Shown here one piece after another: positions 18,381 through 26,567 of a stretch of 64,000 nt of DNA. Source of the stretch: Membranihabitans marinus (lineage in GTDB: Bacteria; Bacteroidota; Bacteroidia; Chitinophagales; Saprospiraceae); the NCBI RefSeq assembly GCF_021729155.1, contig NZ_JAJQYA010000001.1:62001-126000 (forward strand), read 5' to 3'. The position numbers and the translations under genes were made by a program. The notes beneath the pieces are model-generated. The model saw only the letters and a program-made list of their open reading frames with translations. It did no database searches and had not been told where the DNA came from. The first letter of the stretch is position 1. The number at the start of each line of letters is the position of its first letter.

Positions 18381-19457
18381 ATGTATCGCAAAAATAACGA
18401 TTTAGATATTCAGACATTTTCGGAAAAAATGTTGGAATGGTCTAAAAAAAACAATAGATCCTTACCATGGAAAGATTTCAGAGATCCTTATTCGATTTGG
18501 ATCTCTGAAATTATTTTACAGCAGACCAGAGTCAATCAAGGCCTACCTTATTTTTTATCTTTTATAGAGAGATTTCCCAATGTAGAAAGTCTAGCCGCTG
18601 CAAGCGAAGACGAAGTTTTGAGGGCTTGGGAAGGCCTGGGATATTATTCAAGAGCTAGGAATTTAAGAAAGGCAGCCATCCAAATCATGGATGGCTATAA
18701 AGGGGTTTTCCCAAAAACATACAAAGATTTGCTATCGCTTAAAGGTGTGGGCCCCTATACGGCTGCAGCTATCGCTTCTTTTGCATATGAATTTCCCTAT
18801 GGAGTAGTAGATGGAAATGTAAAGCGGGTGGTTGCTAGGATATTTGGTTATACCGATGATATTGATGCTAGCTCAACGGTAAAAGAAATCCAAACCTTAG
18901 TTCACGAAGCGGTATCCTACGTCCTTCCCTCTGCATTCAATCAAGCTATTATGGATTTTGGTGCTATGCATTGTCTTCCGCGCAATCCAGGATGTGGCGA
19001 TTGTGTTTTTCAAGATCACTGTTTTGCTTTTGAAAATAATATGGTATCTACCCTGCCATTCAAGGCCAAGAAAATAAAAAGACAATCCAAGAGCATACAT
19101 ATGGCTGTGTATACCGACGGTACAGAATGGGTAATTACCCAAGAGAACTCTGTGTCGTTTTGGAAGGGTTTGTATACCTTTCCGATGTTATCCGCTGAGC
19201 AACAGCTAAATATCGAGAGCTATGAATTGTTAGATACTATGGAATGGAATTTGACTCATCGAAAGCTAACTTTGTATTTTTACAAAATTGATAAAAACCG
19301 TCTATTTTGTGAAGAAAATCAAGGGTGGACAATAGTAAAGTCAGAAAATTTAAGGAAATTTGCACTTCCTAGGCCATTGCGTTTGTTTCTAAATAAGAAT
19401 TCTTGTAACTTAGGACTAAAAGAAAATAATGATCAACAAGGTAATATTGATAGGTAA
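18381..19457 (+). CDS. mutY: A/G-specific adenine glycosylase
   Basis: MutY removes adenine mispaired with 8-oxoguanine. It has 358 aa. The helix-hairpin-helix LKGVGPYTAAAIASFA is followed by the catalytic Asp in YGVVDGNVKRVVAR. The [4Fe-4S] cluster ligands have the C-x6-C-x2-C-x5-C spacing (CLPRNPGCGDCVFQDHC), and the catalytic Glu lies in SEIILQQTRV. A C-terminal NUDIX-like domain that reads 8-oxoG spans about 240-345. Its last 29 bp overlap ssb. The order mutY-ssb-gldE-gldD is a conserved Bacteroidota block. Confidence 0.96.
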   Translation: MYRKNNDLDIQTFSEKMLEWSKKNNRSLPWKDFRDPYSIWISEIILQQTRVNQGLPYFLSFIERFPNVESLAAASEDEVLRAWEGLGYYSRARNLRKAAIQIMDGYKGVFPKTYKDLLSLKGVGPYTAAAIASFAYEFPYGVVDGNVKRVVARIFGYTDDIDASSTVKEIQTLVHEAVSYVLPSAFNQAIMDFGAMHCLPRNPGCGDCVFQDHCFAFENNMVSTLPFKAKKIKRQSKSIHMAVYTDGTEWVITQENSVSFWKGLYTFPMLSAEQQLNIESYELLDTMEWNLTHRKLTLYFYKIDKNRLFCEENQGWTIVKSENLRKFALPRPLRLFLNKNSCNLGLKENNDQQGNIDR

Positions 19458-19887
19458 CTTGGGAAGAGACCCAGAAGTAAAGGTATTTGAGAATGGGTCG
19501 AAAGTCGCTAAATTTTCTGTGGCTACCAATGAGAGTTATTTAGATAAATCAAATGAATGGCAGACCATTACCGAGTGGCATGATGTGGTTTTGTGGAGAA
19601 ATTTAGCAGAACGAGCAGAGCGCCAGCTGAAAAAGGGAAACCAAGTATATATTGAAGGGAAATTGACTCATCGAAAGTATCAAGATAAAGATGGAGTAGA
19701 TAGATATATCACAGAAGTGGTTGCGGCTACCTTTAGATTATTGGAGCGTAGAGATAGCGGGCCATCGACTTCATTTCCCGATCGAAGTGATGAACCGTCA
19801 AGCCCATCAAGATCAACAACGCCTTCTCAAACGAAGACTAATTCGGTGAATACGGATGCTCCAGATGATGACGATTTACCCTTTTAA
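19429..19887 (+). CDS. ssb: Single-stranded DNA-binding protein
   Basis: SSB coats single-stranded DNA in replication and repair. It has 152 aa with an N-terminal OB fold (MINKVILIGNLGRDPEVKVF, residues 1-110). A Ser/Pro/Thr-rich disordered linker follows, then the acidic tip ending DDDDLPF, which recruits partner proteins. The ATG at 19429 lies inside the end of mutY (29-bp overlap), and the OB fold begins exactly there, so the overlap is real. Confidence 0.97.
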   Translation: MINKVILIGNLGRDPEVKVFENGSKVAKFSVATNESYLDKSNEWQTITEWHDVVLWRNLAERAERQLKKGNQVYIEGKLTHRKYQDKDGVDRYITEVVAATFRLLERRDSGPSTSFPDRSDEPSSPSRSTTPSQTKTNSVNTDAPDDDDLPF

Positions 19888-19905
19888 TTAAGCAAATCCA
19901 CTAAT

Positions 19906-21321
19906 TTGGAAATCGAGCATTGTAATTTGTTCCTTCATTCTTTTACACATTCTGCCCTGGTTTCATTAGTTTGGGATTGGGAGTGGATTATTGTAGTAGT
20001 AGCATTGATATTTCTACTCATTTGTTCCGCTTTAATTTCTGGAAGTGAGGTGGCTTATTTTTCGATAAGTCCCAATGATATTGAGATTTTGCAAAATGAA
20101 AAATCAAAGTCCTCCGATCGAATTATTAAGCTAAAACAAAGTCCTAGACATTTATTGGCCAGTATATTGATCAGTAACAACTTTATCAATATTGCCATAG
20201 TCTTATTGTCTGATTACTTGGTAGGCATACTACTCAATGACAAAACCCTGTTTCATTGGTCGGTATATCTTAGTGATTCAATACCATTTATTGGTAACAA
20301 TTATGCAACGATATCCCTGTCTATTGAATTTGTGATCACCGTTGTTGGAGTCACATCATTATTGGTTTTATTTGGTGAGGTATGTCCAAAAATCTATGCC
20401 AATAGTTTTAATCTTAGATTGGCACGTCTTACTTCAAAACCGTTGATAATAGTGAACAAGATTTTATATCCCATTAGTCATCAGTTGGTTTTGTGGACAC
20501 AGGGTATGGAGAAGAAAATGGCCAATAGAAAAATGGTTCGCAGTTCTACTAGTAAAGAGGACATTGATGCTGCCATTGATTTGACCATACAACGCAGTAA
20601 TAAGGCAGAAGCAGAAATTTCATTGCTTAAGCGCATCGTAAAATTTAGCGATACATCGGTAAAGCAAATTATGACTTCCAGAACAGATGTCACGGCCATA
20701 GATATTACCGCACCTTTTAACGAGATCTATAATACGGTAAGAGATAGTGGATTTTCTAGGATTCCGGTTTATTCTGGAGATTTTGATACGATAGAAGGTA
20801 TCCTATATGTAAAAGATTTGTTGCAATTTATGGATGATGACAATTTTATATGGTCGGAAATCATTCGCAAAGAAATCATGTATGTACCAGAAACAAAGCG
20901 GATTAGTGAATTGTTAAAAGAGTTTCAATCCGAAAGAAAACACCTTGCTATTGTGGTAGATGAATATGGGGGCAGCGCAGGGGTAGTGACTTTGGAAGAT
21001 ATTATGGAGGAGGTAGTCGGTGATATTAAGGATGAGTTTGATGTAGAGCTTGCCTTAGATTATAAAATTATCGATAAAACTACTTACGAGTTTGATGGTA
21101 AATTTTTGATTAACGATTTAAGTAGGGTTTTGAACATAGACTTGGATTATTTTAATCTATATAAAGGAGAGTCGGATTCTATTGCAGGTATGGTACTAGA
21201 AGTTTTAGGTAGGATGCCTAAAAAAAATGAAGAACTTCAGTTTAATGAATACAAAATTAAGGTCATATCCGTTAATAAGAAGAGGATTGAGAAAATACAA
21301 GTATCCAAAAATAATGCATAA
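19906..21321 (+). CDS. gldE: GldE, CNNM/CBS gliding-motility-associated protein
   Basis: This is a 471-aa membrane protein of the CorC/HlyC-CNNM family. The N-terminal CNNM domain has about four membrane segments (first near residues 27-45, starting EWIIVVVALIFLLICSALISGSEVAYFS). A CBS pair lies at about 260-375 (VKQIMTSRTDVTAID and HLAIVVDEYGGSAGVVTLED), and a CorC_HlyC C-terminal domain covers about 385-465. Its place between ssb and gldD identifies it as GldE, which in Flavobacterium overlaps GldD in function. The start is TTG at 19906. It overlaps gldD by 8 bp. Confidence 0.9.
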   Translation: MEIEHCNLFLHSFTHSALVSLVWDWEWIIVVVALIFLLICSALISGSEVAYFSISPNDIEILQNEKSKSSDRIIKLKQSPRHLLASILISNNFINIAIVLLSDYLVGILLNDKTLFHWSVYLSDSIPFIGNNYATISLSIEFVITVVGVTSLLVLFGEVCPKIYANSFNLRLARLTSKPLIIVNKILYPISHQLVLWTQGMEKKMANRKMVRSSTSKEDIDAAIDLTIQRSNKAEAEISLLKRIVKFSDTSVKQIMTSRTDVTAIDITAPFNEIYNTVRDSGFSRIPVYSGDFDTIEGILYVKDLLQFMDDDNFIWSEIIRKEIMYVPETKRISELLKEFQSERKHLAIVVDEYGGSAGVVTLEDIMEEVVGDIKDEFDVELALDYKIIDKTTYEFDGKFLINDLSRVLNIDLDYFNLYKGESDSIAGMVLEVLGRMPKKNEELQFNEYKIKVISVNKKRIEKIQVSKNNA

Positions 21322-21913
21322 TAACATCTTACTGTTGTTCGTATTTAGTTGTTTTTTATTGGGTTGTAGTCAAGAGGAAGTCTATACCACACCAAGACCG
21401 AGGATGTACCCAAAGGTAGAATTTCCAGATAGATCGTATGAAAGAGTAAAATTAGAAGATTGTGGTTTTTCTTTTAAAAAATCGAAAGCTTCACAAATGA
21501 TTGAAAAAACAACTTTTTTTAATGAGGATATAGAACAACCCTGCTGGTTTAATATCAAATATCCTATATGGGATGTGACTATTCACTATACTTATTACGA
21601 CATTACTGCCGATGATTCATTTGAGGGCTTGGTTGATGAATCCTTTAAACTGGCTTACGAACACACGGGGATGGCAACTGGAATAGAGGAAATCCCGTTA
21701 ACAAATGAAGGTAAACCCATAGGGATGGCATTCGATTTGAGCGGTCCGGTGGCCAGTCCTTATCAATTTTTTATTACGGATTCAACAGAACATTTCCTCA
21801 GAGCTTCTGTATATTTTAATACCAGACCCAATCCCGATTCACTATTTCCTATGCTATCATATATCAAAGGAGATCTGGACACCATGGTGCATTCATTTGA
21901 ATGGCCCCAATAG
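21314..21913 (+). CDS. gldD: GldD gliding-motility lipoprotein
   Basis: This 199-aa lipoprotein starts at ATG 21314. The signal peptide NILLLFVFSCFLLGC carries a lipobox with Cys at residue 17. The mature part begins with the GldD-like TPRPRMYPKVEFPDRSYE and an acidic/Cys segment (LEDCGFSFKKS). A frame beginning at 21227 is only a read-through of gldE in another phase. GldD is needed for gliding and type IX secretion in Flavobacterium. No other T9SS genes lie in the window, so gliding itself is inferred, not shown. Confidence 0.9.
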   Translation: MHNNILLLFVFSCFLLGCSQEEVYTTPRPRMYPKVEFPDRSYERVKLEDCGFSFKKSKASQMIEKTTFFNEDIEQPCWFNIKYPIWDVTIHYTYYDITADDSFEGLVDESFKLAYEHTGMATGIEEIPLTNEGKPIGMAFDLSGPVASPYQFFITDSTEHFLRASVYFNTRPNPDSLFPMLSYIKGDLDTMVHSFEWPQ

Positions 21914-21942
21914 TATTTTTTAAAACACATGAAATCATAATA

Positions 21943-22674
21943 ATGATAAGAGGGATTTTAAGCTTATTTGTAATTTTGTTATTGGCGAGCTGTTCCAAAG
22001 ACAGTAAAGATGAACTCGGTTCATTAAATATTCTATTTAATCTTAAATACGATGGAAGTACCGTTAATTCTCCTCAAGACTGGTATAGTTTGTCTGATAG
22101 TGTTGATTTGAGATTTTCGAAAGTTAGTTTTTATTTGTCAGATATTACCTTGGCCAATGATGTGGAAGACTTAGTGATTACAGATATCATTCATCTTTCC
22201 TATTTGCAAACAATATTGGGGGACGTAATCAACAGCAATCAAATTATATTGCCATTTAGCAATCTTCCTTTGGAACAGTATTCAGGTTTGCGTTTTGGAT
22301 TGGGGGTAAGTCCGAGTCTGAATAGAACATCTCCTACTGATTATGGTTCTGGGCAACCTCTGAGTTATACCAGTGAATATTGGACACCATGGCAGAGTTA
22401 TATTTTTGCAAAAATAGAGGGTGAATTCAAGGTAAATGGTGGAGAATCAGAATCTTTTGTTCTTCACACTGGTTCAGATGAAGCATATAGAACCATATCT
22501 ATCGATCAAACATTAATAATGGAGACAGATAAAGAGAAAAATATTGCTCTGGATATAGATTTATATAAAATTCTCGTTGACTATCCAATTATCTCACAGC
22601 CCCGAATACATCAACTGTCTCAGCAAGAATATGTTAATAAATTGTCTGATAATTTTGCAAACTCGTTAAAATAA
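21943..22674 (+). CDS. MbnP-like lipoprotein
   Basis: This is a 243-aa secreted lipoprotein. The signal peptide is IRGILSLFVILLLASC with the lipid Cys at residue 17. The mature region shows the MbnP pattern (GSLNILFNLKYDG, then LRFSKVSFYLSDITL and YSGLRFGLGVSPSLN). MbnP-type proteins are known with MbnH di-haem enzymes in copper biology, but many Bacteroidota copies have no such partner. None is adjacent here; the window's di-haem peroxidase is 24 kb away. The start is ATG 21943; an upstream ATG at 21901 lies inside gldD. Confidence 0.72.
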   Translation: MIRGILSLFVILLLASCSKDSKDELGSLNILFNLKYDGSTVNSPQDWYSLSDSVDLRFSKVSFYLSDITLANDVEDLVITDIIHLSYLQTILGDVINSNQIILPFSNLPLEQYSGLRFGLGVSPSLNRTSPTDYGSGQPLSYTSEYWTPWQSYIFAKIEGEFKVNGGESESFVLHTGSDEAYRTISIDQTLIMETDKEKNIALDIDLYKILVDYPIISQPRIHQLSQQEYVNKLSDNFANSLK

Positions 22675-22683
22675 TGATAAATA

Positions 22684-22708
22684 ATTTGGTTATCCAAATA
22701 TTTTTTCG
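22684..22708 (+). terminator. Rho-independent terminator after the MbnP-like gene
   Basis: ATTTGG (22684-22689) and CCAAAT (22694-22699) form a 6-bp stem with a TTAT loop, followed at once by ATTTTTTCG. It lies 10 bp after the stop at 22674. Confidence 0.55.
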
Positions 22709-22746
22709 TATTATTTAGCGGCTTAAAAAAAAGGTCAAATTTAATC

Positions 22747-22765
22747 GTTGATAAAGCGTATCAAC
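22747..22765. promoter_or_regulatory. Operator-like palindrome before the small ORF
   Basis: GTTGATA (22747-22753) and TATCAAC (22759-22765) are perfect 7-bp inverted arms around a 5-bp spacer, 28 bp before the ATG at 22794. The size and position suit a dimeric repressor site or an RNA hairpin in the leader. Confidence 0.4.
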
Positions 22766-22793
22766 TTATTTATTTAACAAAATCAAAGATGTA

Positions 22794-22997
22794 ATGAGAA
22801 AGAAAAATTACACGATGGCTGAAGGCAACTATTACTTTAATGTAAAGAGCGGGCACCAGATGATTACGATTTATAGGAAGGATAAGAAAACTGCCGTCAA
22901 CACCTTTAATAATTATCTTAAGGTAGGCAAAGATGTTGAATGGTTAGGATGCTGGGATGGAAATAATTTTAAAGAAACCAAAGCTCCCAATTCTTAG
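22794..22997 (+). CDS. Small hypothetical protein, 67 aa
   Basis: I do not recognise this protein. It is basic and soluble, with no signal peptide and two beta-like segments (GNYYFNVKSGHQMITIYR and TFNNYLKVGKDVEWLGCWDG). A strong terminator follows 30 bp after the stop and an operator-like palindrome lies 28 bp before the start, so it looks like an independent, regulated small gene. A Tyr/Trp-rich beta fold could bind ligand or RNA, but this is speculation. Confidence 0.65.
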   Translation: MRKKNYTMAEGNYYFNVKSGHQMITIYRKDKKTAVNTFNNYLKVGKDVEWLGCWDGNNFKETKAPNS

Positions 22998-23026
22998 CTA
23001 CAGCAGATATTATAATTAAAAAGAAT

Positions 23027-23061
23027 AAAAAAAGCTCAATGAAATCCATTGAGCTTTTTTT
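23027..23061. terminator. Strong bidirectional terminator
   Basis: GCTCAATG (23034-23041) and CATTGAGC (23047-23054) form a perfect 8-bp stem with a 5-base loop, flanked by A7 on the left and T7 on the right. It can end both the small plus-strand gene and the minus-strand exporter gene. Confidence 0.85.
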
Positions 23062-23089
23062 ATTTTACAACTAATTCGTATAACCCTCC

Positions 23090-24337
23090 TTACTTAAATA
23101 AGATATATACCACGATCAATGTAATAATGATATTGAAAAATTGAGCTATAGAAAAGGCATAAAATGGTTTTAGCCTATTCTTATTTAAAAAATCACTGAT
23201 ATTGGTCTCTAATCCTATGCCGGTAAATGCCAAGGCAAACCACATGGTCCGCATCCCCTTAATATCTGATTTTGCTTCACTGACTACTTCTGGACTTAAA
23301 AAGAATGAAAACAATAAAGACGCAGCTATAAATCCAATTACAAATTTTGGAAATCGGTGCCAAATAACTTTTAATGTCGGTTTTTCATCTACATCGGCTT
23401 TATTGGTCATCGACCAGTAGATGGATATTAGTAGTGCAGCTATTCCCAACATTACATTCTGAGAAAACTTGACAATAGAACTTATTTTAAGCGCTTCCTC
23501 TCCTACCAATGATCCAGAGGCAACTACTGCACCAGTTGTATCAATCGTGCCCCCTAGCCAAGCTCCTGTTTGGATTTCAGATAAACCTATGGCCTGAGCG
23601 ATATAGGGCAAAAATATCATCATAGGGATGGCCATGATAAGGACTAGAGATATAACATAGGACAATTTTTTGGAGTCTCCTTTGATGGCCCCTGCTGTAG
23701 CTATAGCGGCAGAAACACCACATATAGATACTGCACTGGACAACATGATGGCCATATCCTTTTCTACTTTCAATCGTTTACATACCCAAAAAGAAAAGTA
23801 CCACACACTGACTACTACTATGGTCGCCTGTATTAAACCTAAGGCCCCTGCTTGTAATATGTCGTTAAAGATAATGCCAGTACCTAATAAGACTAAACCA
23901 ATTTTAACATAGAATTCCGAATCCAAAACCGATTTCATCCAATCTGGAAGGGTGAAAATATTGCCGATGAGCATACCTATAATTAAACTAAAGATCACCG
24001 CCTCTAGATTGAGGGATTTTAATGCACTGTTGCCAGCAAATATTAAAGCAAATTGAGTGATAAAAAAGATAACAGCAAAAGTGGCTCCAACATTGAAAAG
24101 AGGTTTGTTGGCAATAGCTCCTCCAATAAGGATAACTATGAGTCCAACAATAAATTGCATGGCTATTTTACCAAAATTTCCACCAGTAAGTATATTGTTG
24201 GTAAATTCATTGAGGTTGGCCCAAGTGTAACTCGGCGACGATAGTTGTAATCCTAAAATAACGGCTGTTATTATAAAAAAACCTAGTATAACTACAACCC
24301 AGTCATCGGATATAGCCCATTTTTGTTTCGATTCCAT
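23090..24337 (-). CDS. YeiH-family (UPF0324) putative sulfate exporter
   Basis: This is a 415-aa inner-membrane protein with about eleven helices. The family features are visible: a duplicated helix pattern, VKIGLVLLGTGIIFNDIL, the motif VSICGVSAAIATAGAIKGD and the turn GAWLGGTIDTTGAVVASGSLVG. The family is annotated as a putative sulfate exporter, with taurine or sulfonate breakdown a frequent context. No sulfur genes flank it, so the substrate stays open. It is convergent with the small gene and shares the terminator between them. Confidence 0.85.
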   Translation of the reverse strand: MESKQKWAISDDWVVVILGFFIITAVILGLQLSSPSYTWANLNEFTNNILTGGNFGKIAMQFIVGLIVILIGGAIANKPLFNVGATFAVIFFITQFALIFAGNSALKSLNLEAVIFSLIIGMLIGNIFTLPDWMKSVLDSEFYVKIGLVLLGTGIIFNDILQAGALGLIQATIVVVSVWYFSFWVCKRLKVEKDMAIMLSSAVSICGVSAAIATAGAIKGDSKKLSYVISLVLIMAIPMMIFLPYIAQAIGLSEIQTGAWLGGTIDTTGAVVASGSLVGEEALKISSIVKFSQNVMLGIAALLISIYWSMTNKADVDEKPTLKVIWHRFPKFVIGFIAASLLFSFFLSPEVVSEAKSDIKGMRTMWFALAFTGIGLETNISDFLNKNRLKPFYAFSIAQFFNIIITLIVVYILFK

Positions 24338-24481
24338 GTTATTGAAAATTTCAGTTATAAAAAAAATTTAAATATATAAAATTACTGGTTGAATTGATTC
24401 AGGATGAAAACATTTTGTTTTATATCGATACCAATGAAGAATAAATAGTAATTTTGAATTATTTACAAAACCAGATAATAT

Positions 24482-25060
24482 ATGCCAAAAATCCAGATTT
24501 TATCCTCAAGTGTGAGGACCGGACGCAATAGTCATCGAGTAGCTTTATATTTTAAACAGTTTATAGAAACCCATGGGGTGGCTGAAGTTGAGATTTTAGA
24601 TCTAGATGAATATCAGTTTCCCTTGTTTGAAGAAAGGTTGGCATTTATGTCAGAACCCAGTCCAGCTATTTTAGAATATGCAGATAAGATAAAGAAAGCA
24701 GATGGTGTACTTATTATGTGTCCTGAATACAATGGTGGTTATCCTGCAAGTTTAAAAAATGCCATCGATTTACTCCATCCAGAATGGAGAAAGAAACCTG
24801 TTGGGATAGTTGCTATTTCTGGAGGACAGTTTGGAGGGAGTCAAGCATTAATGGGGTTAGAATTTGTGATGTGGAAAATTGGAGCATGGGTAATACCAGC
24901 TCAATTCCCAGTGCCTTTTGTCGGAAAAACTTTTGATGAGAAAGGAAAGGCTAGCGATGCAGAAAAGTCAGATGCTAGAGCCAAGAAATTCGTAAATGAA
25001 TTGTTGTGGTGTATAGAGGCCCAAAATAAAATGAAGGAATATAAACCGATTTTGGTCTAG
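24482..25060 (+). CDS. NADPH-dependent FMN reductase family protein
   Basis: This 192-aa flavodoxin-like protein starts IQILSSSVRTGRNSHRVALYF (phosphate-binding loop) and carries CPEYNGGYPASLKNAIDLL, the FMN-binding signature of the NADPH-dependent FMN reductase/azoreductase group, followed by VAISGGQFGG. It probably reduces flavin or quinones with NAD(P)H. A TAATTTTG that fits the -7 consensus lies at 24449-24456, but no -33 element sits at the right distance. The glycosyltransferase follows by 12 bp, probably in one transcript. Confidence 0.9.
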   Translation: MPKIQILSSSVRTGRNSHRVALYFKQFIETHGVAEVEILDLDEYQFPLFEERLAFMSEPSPAILEYADKIKKADGVLIMCPEYNGGYPASLKNAIDLLHPEWRKKPVGIVAISGGQFGGSQALMGLEFVMWKIGAWVIPAQFPVPFVGKTFDEKGKASDAEKSDARAKKFVNELLWCIEAQNKMKEYKPILV

Positions 25061-25072
25061 AAATATATTGTT

Positions 25073-26209
25073 TTGAAAAATAAATCCACATCTGACCTAC
25101 ATGTCTTGATAATACCACCTTGGTTCGATGTGGATTTTTCGGCTTTATTTTCCAAAATGTTTCATCATTTAGCCGAAGATTTGCAAAGTCATACTTCTTT
25201 GCAAATTGGATTGATATACGGGGATTTTCAATGGAAGAATCGATCGACTGACTTTATCCATAATAATGATATTACCTATAATTACCTTGGACTCAAACAA
25301 TGTTGTCCACCGAAAAGGGGAATATTGTGGAAATATTGGTTGTGGAAATATGAAATACTTTTTAAACAATACACAGTTCAATATGGGCGACCTGACCTCA
25401 TACATGGACATTCTATATTGGGTCTGTTAGCTGCCAGCCACCTTGGAAAAGTGCATAATATACCCTATATATATACCGAGCACCTAGGTGGATTTATGGA
25501 AAATCGGATATCTAAGCAATATCTTAAAAAGGCCAAACAAGGAGTCCTCGGATCTAAATACAACAGCGGTGTTAGTCCATTGTTTGCCCATCGGTTGTCT
25601 TCCATATTAGAACAACCCTTTCACTATATTCCCAACTATATAGATCATGAGGTTTTCTATCCCATGGACTTTCAACACAGTCATCCAGTATTTATTTCTA
25701 TTGGTAGACCAGCTGAGATAAAAGGTCTAGATAATTTAATAACAGCATTTCATCGTGTCTTGAAAGTCTTGCCTAAAGCTAGATTGTACTTGGTCGATGA
25801 TTTATCTGATTTTCAAGCCCAATTAGATATTCCATCAGAATTAGGACGTGCTATTGTGTTTACCGGTGAAGTAAGTCGTGAGAAGGTGCGCGATTTATTG
25901 CATCAATCCTCGGTATTGGTAAGTGCATCAAAATTTGAAAGTTTCGGCATGACTATGGCGGAAGCTATGTCTTGTGGACGACCTGTGGTGGCTACGGACA
26001 CTGCCGGATCGCGTCTAATACTGGAAGAAGGCGGTGGACAGATTGTTCCTCAGGATGATATACCATCTCTAGCGGAAGCAATGATATTCGTTTACAAGAA
26101 TTTAGACCAGTATTCACCTTCCCAATTACATGACAGTATTCATCGAAGATTTGGTGTGGAACAAATCTGTAGGCAGTGGGAGTCCATTTATCATAGTCTA
26201 AGGTCTTAA
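25073..26209 (+). CDS. Glycosyltransferase family 4 (GT-B)
   Basis: This is a 378-aa GT-B retaining glycosyltransferase of the GT4 class, cytoplasmic or membrane-peripheral. The N-terminal domain has LIHGHSILGLLAASHLGK and IPYIYTEHLGGF. The linker IPNYIDHEVFYP leads to the nucleotide-sugar domain with the EX7E motif in KFESFGMTMAEAMSCGRPVV and the following DTAGSRLILEEGGG. The start is TTG at 25073. It probably adds a hexose to a lipid or polysaccharide acceptor; none is evident, as no other capsule or O-antigen genes adjoin it. Confidence 0.88.
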   Translation: MKNKSTSDLHVLIIPPWFDVDFSALFSKMFHHLAEDLQSHTSLQIGLIYGDFQWKNRSTDFIHNNDITYNYLGLKQCCPPKRGILWKYWLWKYEILFKQYTVQYGRPDLIHGHSILGLLAASHLGKVHNIPYIYTEHLGGFMENRISKQYLKKAKQGVLGSKYNSGVSPLFAHRLSSILEQPFHYIPNYIDHEVFYPMDFQHSHPVFISIGRPAEIKGLDNLITAFHRVLKVLPKARLYLVDDLSDFQAQLDIPSELGRAIVFTGEVSREKVRDLLHQSSVLVSASKFESFGMTMAEAMSCGRPVVATDTAGSRLILEEGGGQIVPQDDIPSLAEAMIFVYKNLDQYSPSQLHDSIHRRFGVEQICRQWESIYHSLRS

Positions 26210-26567
26210 ATGATCGTCTTTACCCTAAAATAGAGATTTCTTCATCATCACTTGGTATTACACAGGGGATTTCCTTTTAGTAATTTAAATTTTAATTTAT
26301 TTCATTAAATATATCCTCGTTACATCCCCTTTTGTTGTACCTATTCCATAGGTATTAGTGTGATCGTGCTTCTTTTTAGTGCATTGACTAATTTTTTAAA
26401 CATTTATTCACATTATTATATAAAATAAATTATTGATTTAAAGTGACTTATGTTAATTAATTCCGTCTTATGTTAATATAATGATGATGGCATTATGGTG
26501 TCCTTATCGACTATTGCATAATTATTAGGTAAAGTATCGGTAATTATTAACAATTAAATCGTTTTTT
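26210..26567. promoter_or_regulatory. Regulatory region before the susC-like gene
   Basis: This 358-bp gap holds a perfect 7-bp inverted repeat with a TCC spacer (TACCTAT/ATAGGTA, 26338-26354) and two copies of CTTATGTTAAT at 26447-26457 and 26467-26477, exactly 20 bp apart, about two helical turns. No gene and no clear TAnnTTTG element are seen. Paired direct repeats suit a dimeric activator. Control of susC is inference. Confidence 0.45.

Noticed and set aside
24449-24456. Promoter of the flavin reductase gene (TAATTTTG)
   Set aside because: The -7 match is good, but the nearest TTTG is about 31 bp upstream, outside the usual spacer range.
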